In this document: in pieces, positions 59,364-64,000 of the stretch
Layout: each line of letters begins with the position of its first letter
Position numbering within the stretch: position 1 is the first letter of the stretch
NCBI GenBank assembly: GCA_009602725.1
Contig: WELB01000072.1
Coordinates: 465,702 to 529,701 of the forward strand
DNA: 64,000 bases
From: Spirogloea muscicola
Taxonomy: Eukaryota; Streptophyta; Zygnematophyceae; Spirogloeales; Spirogloeaceae
Direction: 5' to 3'
The notes under the pieces: generated by a model
Told to the model about the DNA's origin: nothing
What the model saw: the letters and a program-made list of their open reading frames with translations, nothing else
Database searches by the model: none
Position numbers and translations under genes: made by a program

Positions 59364-62300
59364 TGTAACGTTCCCTCCGTTTAAGAGTACCAACGGTGCC
59401 GGTAACATTACATGATTGTATCGTATCTACCCTTTGTGAGTCCCAAACGGTACTGGTATCTTTGCTCCACTGTATGTAGCTAAGTACGGTTTGAGGTCCC
59501 GGGCTCCGTACCACGTGCGCACCCCTCGGGCCCACGCCCTGCGGGCGGGCCGGCCGGGTGGCCAGCTCGCCTGGCCTCATGGCCTCATGGCCACCGTCCT
59601 CATGGCCTCAGTCCCTTGGCCCCGTGAACCAGGCTCTTGGCCTGGCGCGCCACCTCCTTGGCGCTAGTCCCTTGGACTCGTGCTACAGGCCTCTGGTCCT
59701 GTGCGCCAGTCGTGTCCCCTTGTCAGGTCCGCCCCTCCGGGGAGGACCTTGGGGGCGACCCTCGTCACACCCTCAGGGGAGGGGTGGCGGATGGAACGCT
59801 TATCAGTAGTAGGCAGAGGCCAGACTCGGGAGTCGGACCCGTGACACCAAGAGAGGCACAGCCCTGCTGCTGCCTGCTGCCGCAGTCGCCGCCACAGCTC
59901 TGCTGCTGCCGCCTGCTGCCCAGCCCGTCGCCGCAGCTCGTCGCTGCAGGCCTCGGCGGCTCTCTGTAAGTACCATGGCCGCGCCCCTTGCGGGGACAGC
60001 TGCTGACCCTCGGTGAGTCGCCGCATTCCGGCGGTGCCTCAGGGTAAGACTTCCGCTGCGCTCTGTGCGCGTACGGGTGCGCTGTGTGCGCTGGCGTTCC
60101 ACTCTGTAAGGGGGTTGTCTTCAAAACACCCTATGTCCAAAACCCAAACAGGACATTCTGACCCTAACTGTGTGATTAGGAACAGAGATGTCACACTGGT
60201 ATCAGAGGACTTCTTGCATCTAGCCAGTCACGTAGAAGGTTGTGTTCTACTGCTGACAGTGCAAGGACCCTTCTGAATGCTGGACTAATTTTTCTTTGTA
60301 AGCGTGAAAACTTTCCGGTGTGTACTTGGAGCCGTCATCGGCGAAGCGGCAAGTGTGCCACCCTTTCGCCTTCGACATCCACGCACCGGGTCTTCAAGAT
60401 GCTGAGTGGCTCTTCTTCCCGGCGGCAACCTTCATTGCCTGGTCAGTATTTCGCCTGCGTAACCACCTGTGCCCGGTGTGTAGCTGGCCTATGAAGCACG
60501 GCATAGCACCCGGTGCTGCAGGTGGGCGGCAACCTGACTGTCGGCCAGGCGCTGGTCTGTACTCTCGCCTGGTGCCCTCCCTCAGTCTGCTTTTACAGCT
60601 TTGCTGTTTGGGGGGTATGATCTGGCACGCTACCATGTTTAGCTTTGCTTGCCTAGTGCACGGGCCTTGCTCAGCAACTCGGGTGGTAGTATTGTTAAGA
60701 GGATATGTCTTATACCTGCCACTGACTTGATCCCTCAGTGTGTTGGTGTAAAGGCATGGAGTCGGCTGAACCAAAAGCGCGCCACCTAATCCCCCTCTGC
60801 CGGCTGTTCAACCTGCTAAGGTCGAGGCAGTGGTTTTGATGAGCTGTCAGGGCTCCACTTGCCATCCCTGGACGTCCGACTCCAAGGAGGCGCAGCGTGT
60901 TGTGCGCTTGTTGGAGCAGTATGAGGCTGCTGGTCCAAGGGGACCTGGTCGGAAAGCCTGTGTGTGGGAGTTGCTAGGAGGTGTGCAAAACACTCGCCCC
61001 TGTTGTGGGCCGAACAATCCCTGCATCTTCTGTCGGCTAAGTACCTGATGCTGCCGGAGCTTCGGTTGGATGTGCCCAACTGTCTCCACCTGCTGCACCC
61101 ATAGTCACGACTGGGGTGTGTCCAGCCGTTTCTACTAGCCATGTCTACCTTCCTGTTGCTGCTGGAGTTGCGACTGGACGTGCCTAGCCATCTCCACCTA
61201 CCGTGTCGGCTAGGGAAGCAAACAGGAGCAGCCTCAACGCTTGACTTTGAGATAGTGGTATGCTTGCTTGTACGGCAAACCTTTCACATCCCGCGTAGAA
61301 CATGTGACCACCTCTCTGTGTGGGACCCTGCCTTGTGGCAAGCTCCGGTGAAGAAGTCCACCCCTGGGGATCTCATATATTGGGAACTTCTTCCAAGCTC
61401 ATTGACCATATGTACAGCATGCCATTCAGTTGGAAAGTATCTGGGCAACCAGTGGTCTGTGTGCCACTAACCGCCCAACATGGCCTGCATATCAGCTATC
61501 AGCTGTGCTGCTGTGTTGTACGAGCTGGCCTGTACCCATTTGTCTAGTGCGTGAGACATGGGCCCTAATGTGGTACAACCCGTTCTAAGCTGGCCTAAAG
61601 TATGGCTTTCTGCTCATGGACGTCGTGGACTTCGTGGTGAGATCGGTTCAGTGTGCTGCCTCAGCATGGACGATTCCTGCTTTGGCAATCGCCTTGCCGT
61701 ACCGGTGTTGGCGGCTGGTGCGCCCTCACCCTGGTTTGTGCCGAGTGCACGCTCCAATTGCTGGCAGTATGGTGCTTTGCACTAAGTGCGATGAGGAATG
61801 TGGCTGTCCGCCGTCCTCATTGCCCGCAAGGCCTTGGGCCCTGGTCAGTCGCACTTCAGTGTCACCTACTTCCAGTGCAAGTCCTTGGCTCTCTGCAGCT
61901 GTTGATGATGTGTTGTCACAGCTATGGGTAGTAAGCTTGCGGAGCCAAGCTTGGCAGATGTGCCAACGCCCTCTGCAGCCACTGCTTGGTCAATCTTCGC
62001 CGGTATTACCCCTTGTGATAACCACGTGTCGTGCCACACTTGGCGGGCATGGACGAGATCATGTGGGGTCTCGGTGTCCTGCCCGAGTGGCCCGTAACAT
62101 TGGCCCTATTGCTGGGTAGCGAAGATTGGACCATTGGTCCAGCTAAGTGCTGAGTATTCCTGTGCACTCATAGCTGGAAAGCTGCCGGCATCAGATGCCT
62201 GCAGCTGGCTAGTGCATCGGACTACTCTGGGTGAGTGCTGGTCTCCGCTTTTGAATGTCAAAGTCAAAGGCTTGACCTTGTATTGGATGCTTTGGAACAG

Positions 62301-64000
62301 CATCTTTGCACTCTGAAACACCTAGCCAAGGGTGGTGATTCTCCTAGGCTTGGTTGACGCTGCATCCGTCGGGCCTAATACTCGTCAGCTGTTTCTCAGT
62401 ACCGCCAGCTGTTGATGGAGACGTACCTTCACACACAACTAGCTTTGGCTGTGTATCTGATTCTGATGATGAGTAATGAGTCTCCCCCTGACTCTGTCGT
62501 ACGTGTGGTAGCCTCACCTGGTGCGGCTCTTGACAACCAGTCACCAAAGTAGTTGGATGCATTTCCTGAACTCCTTTGGACAGGTGCCTCCTCATCCGAA
62601 GTGGCTCAATGCCGTCCGGCGCTCTGCCGCCGTACTGCCCTCTGTCTCGAGTGTTGCGAGATGCAAATCCCAAGCGGCGGACTTGCTTGACTACGGGCAT
62701 AGTGAGCCCCCTCAGTCGCCGTATGGTGCACCTATCCGCTTCCTTGTGAAGCACTGTGGTAGTCTTTTAATGTGCATCCAGATTCGAGCTCTAGACAAGC
62801 TCACAGTCAAGAGCCAATGCCCTCTGCCTGGCATTGATGATCTGTATGGTCGTCTTAGAGAAGCAAGCGTGCTTTGCTTGCTCGATTTGTGAGAGCTTAT
62901 CACCACCTTTGTATCACGCCTGGGAAAGTTCCGAGTTGGCTTGTCGTGTGCCGCTCGCACGCTTCCAGCCCCGTGTCAGGCTGTGACAGTAAGAGTCTTT
63001 GGCCCCATAGTATGACTCTGTGCTGGTATACTTGGATGACGTACCGGTGTTCGTATGACACCCGAGGATCACGTACTGCACCTGCAGCTAGTGCTGCCTT
63101 TGCAACGTGAGAATCACTTGTCTGCCAAGTGTATGTCACCAGTAGTAGGGCGTATTGTGGGCAAAGACGGGGTTCGCGTCGACCCCAAAATTAGTAGTCA
63201 ATCATGCTGCATCTGTCTGCAGCGACTGACGTAAAGGACTGGCTAAGTGCCACGGAATGTGCCGCAGTTGTGTTCCTTTCGAGGATTCGCACAGTATACC
63301 CGTTCCTGTCAGGATTCCTGCAAAGGACACGGAAGTATGACATCTCCTCTTACGAAGCTCACTCGTAAGGACGTACCCTGGGGTGGACGTCCAAATGCCC
63401 GCGGGCATTTGAGGAAATTCAAAACGGGTTCTAGTATCCCCACCTGTTTTGGGCCTTGCCTTGAGAAGGCGCTCCATTGTAGTCATATATTGTGTGACGC
63501 CTCTTTGATCGGCATTTGCCGTTCTCTTGCAGGAGGGTCACCCCGTAGCGTTTAAGATTCGCCTACTCAGTCCTGCTGGGCGCATCTCAACTACGGGGGG
63601 AGCAAGAGCTCCTTGCTGTTGTGCACGGCCTCTGTGTGTGGCGATGCTATCTCAAGGGTGCTGAAATTACGGTTGTAACGGGCCATAGCCAGTCGACCGT
63701 TTTTCGCACACAACAGCAAACGAGCAGGCGTCACACCTGGTGAGCTAGTAGTACGGTACCATTCCAATCCAGTGGGTGTTCCACCCTGGAAAGTATCAAT
63801 GCTGCGGACCCAGTGGCCGCAACATTGTAGGGGCTGGTGTGGCGCCTGTCCTGTGTGCCACAAGGGCTCCGACCGCAGACGTGCAGCCTGCCCGTGCGGC
63901 CGCTCAGCAGAGCACCACCAACCTCTCCGAGCTTTATGTGCGTGTTCGTGATGGGTATGGCACAGACCCTTGGTTTGCACAAGCAACCATACCACGCACA
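59364..64000 (+). mobile_element. Ty3/gypsy element G (family C): 5' LTR and internal region, runs off the window
   Basis: The 5' LTR is 59364-60195 (832 bp), inserted in the integrase of F, and a primer site follows at 60196-60210 (CTGGTATCAGAGG). Bases 60,210-62,600 should hold leader, gag and protease, but I recognise no zinc knuckle or DSGA motif there. RT is about 62,690-63,200 (SPYGAP, ALDKLTVKSQCPLPGIDDLY). RNase H is about 63,360-63,720. The integrase start is about 63,900-64,000 (NLSELYVRVRDGYGTDPWFA). The reading is broken in many places. Confidence 0.8.

Overview
The window looks like nuclear DNA of a green alga. The genes are intron-dense with short GT-AG introns, and the set includes a plant-type (plastid) histidinol-phosphate phosphatase together with FANCI, RAB21 and a Ty3 chromovirus load. 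Trebouxiophyte-like is a guess; nothing here fixes the species.

Region 1 (about 0.3-25.5 kb) holds seven host genes: MECR (+), HISN7/IMPL2 histidinol-phosphatase (-), FANCI (+), WDR82/Swd2 (-), RAB21 (-), 26S proteasome ATPase RPT3 (+), and a small OXLD1-like protein (+). Splice phases close across the full models of HISN7, WDR82, RAB21 and RPT3, and across ten exons of MECR and the first ten of FANCI. MECR/HISN7 and FANCI/WDR82 are convergent pairs. HISN7 and FANCI are divergent and nearly abut. Between RAB21 and RPT3 lies about 4 kb of fold-back repeats and broken non-LTR reverse transcriptase, the latter arranged as a palindrome.

Region 2 (about 27-64 kb, running off the right edge) has no host gene I can recognise. 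It is a nest of Ty3/gypsy chromovirus fossils in both orientations, with at least three LTR families. A is about 0.54 kb and starts TGTAATGA; B is about 0.9 kb and starts TGTAACGT; C is about 0.8-1 kb and starts TGTAACG. Where a 5' LTR is present, a primer site resembling the initiator tRNA-Met complement (TGGTATCAGAGG) follows it. Five-base target duplications resolve the layers: B inside A inside element F; A inside C inside element G'; B inside B; C inside element J. One A-family element (36336-43113, minus) has two LTRs and all domains in order, but its flanks do not match.

The host genes serve separate housekeeping roles: mitochondrial fatty acid synthesis, plastid histidine synthesis, crosslink repair, H3K4 methylation/termination, endosomal traffic, and protein turnover. 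They do not form a pathway cluster.
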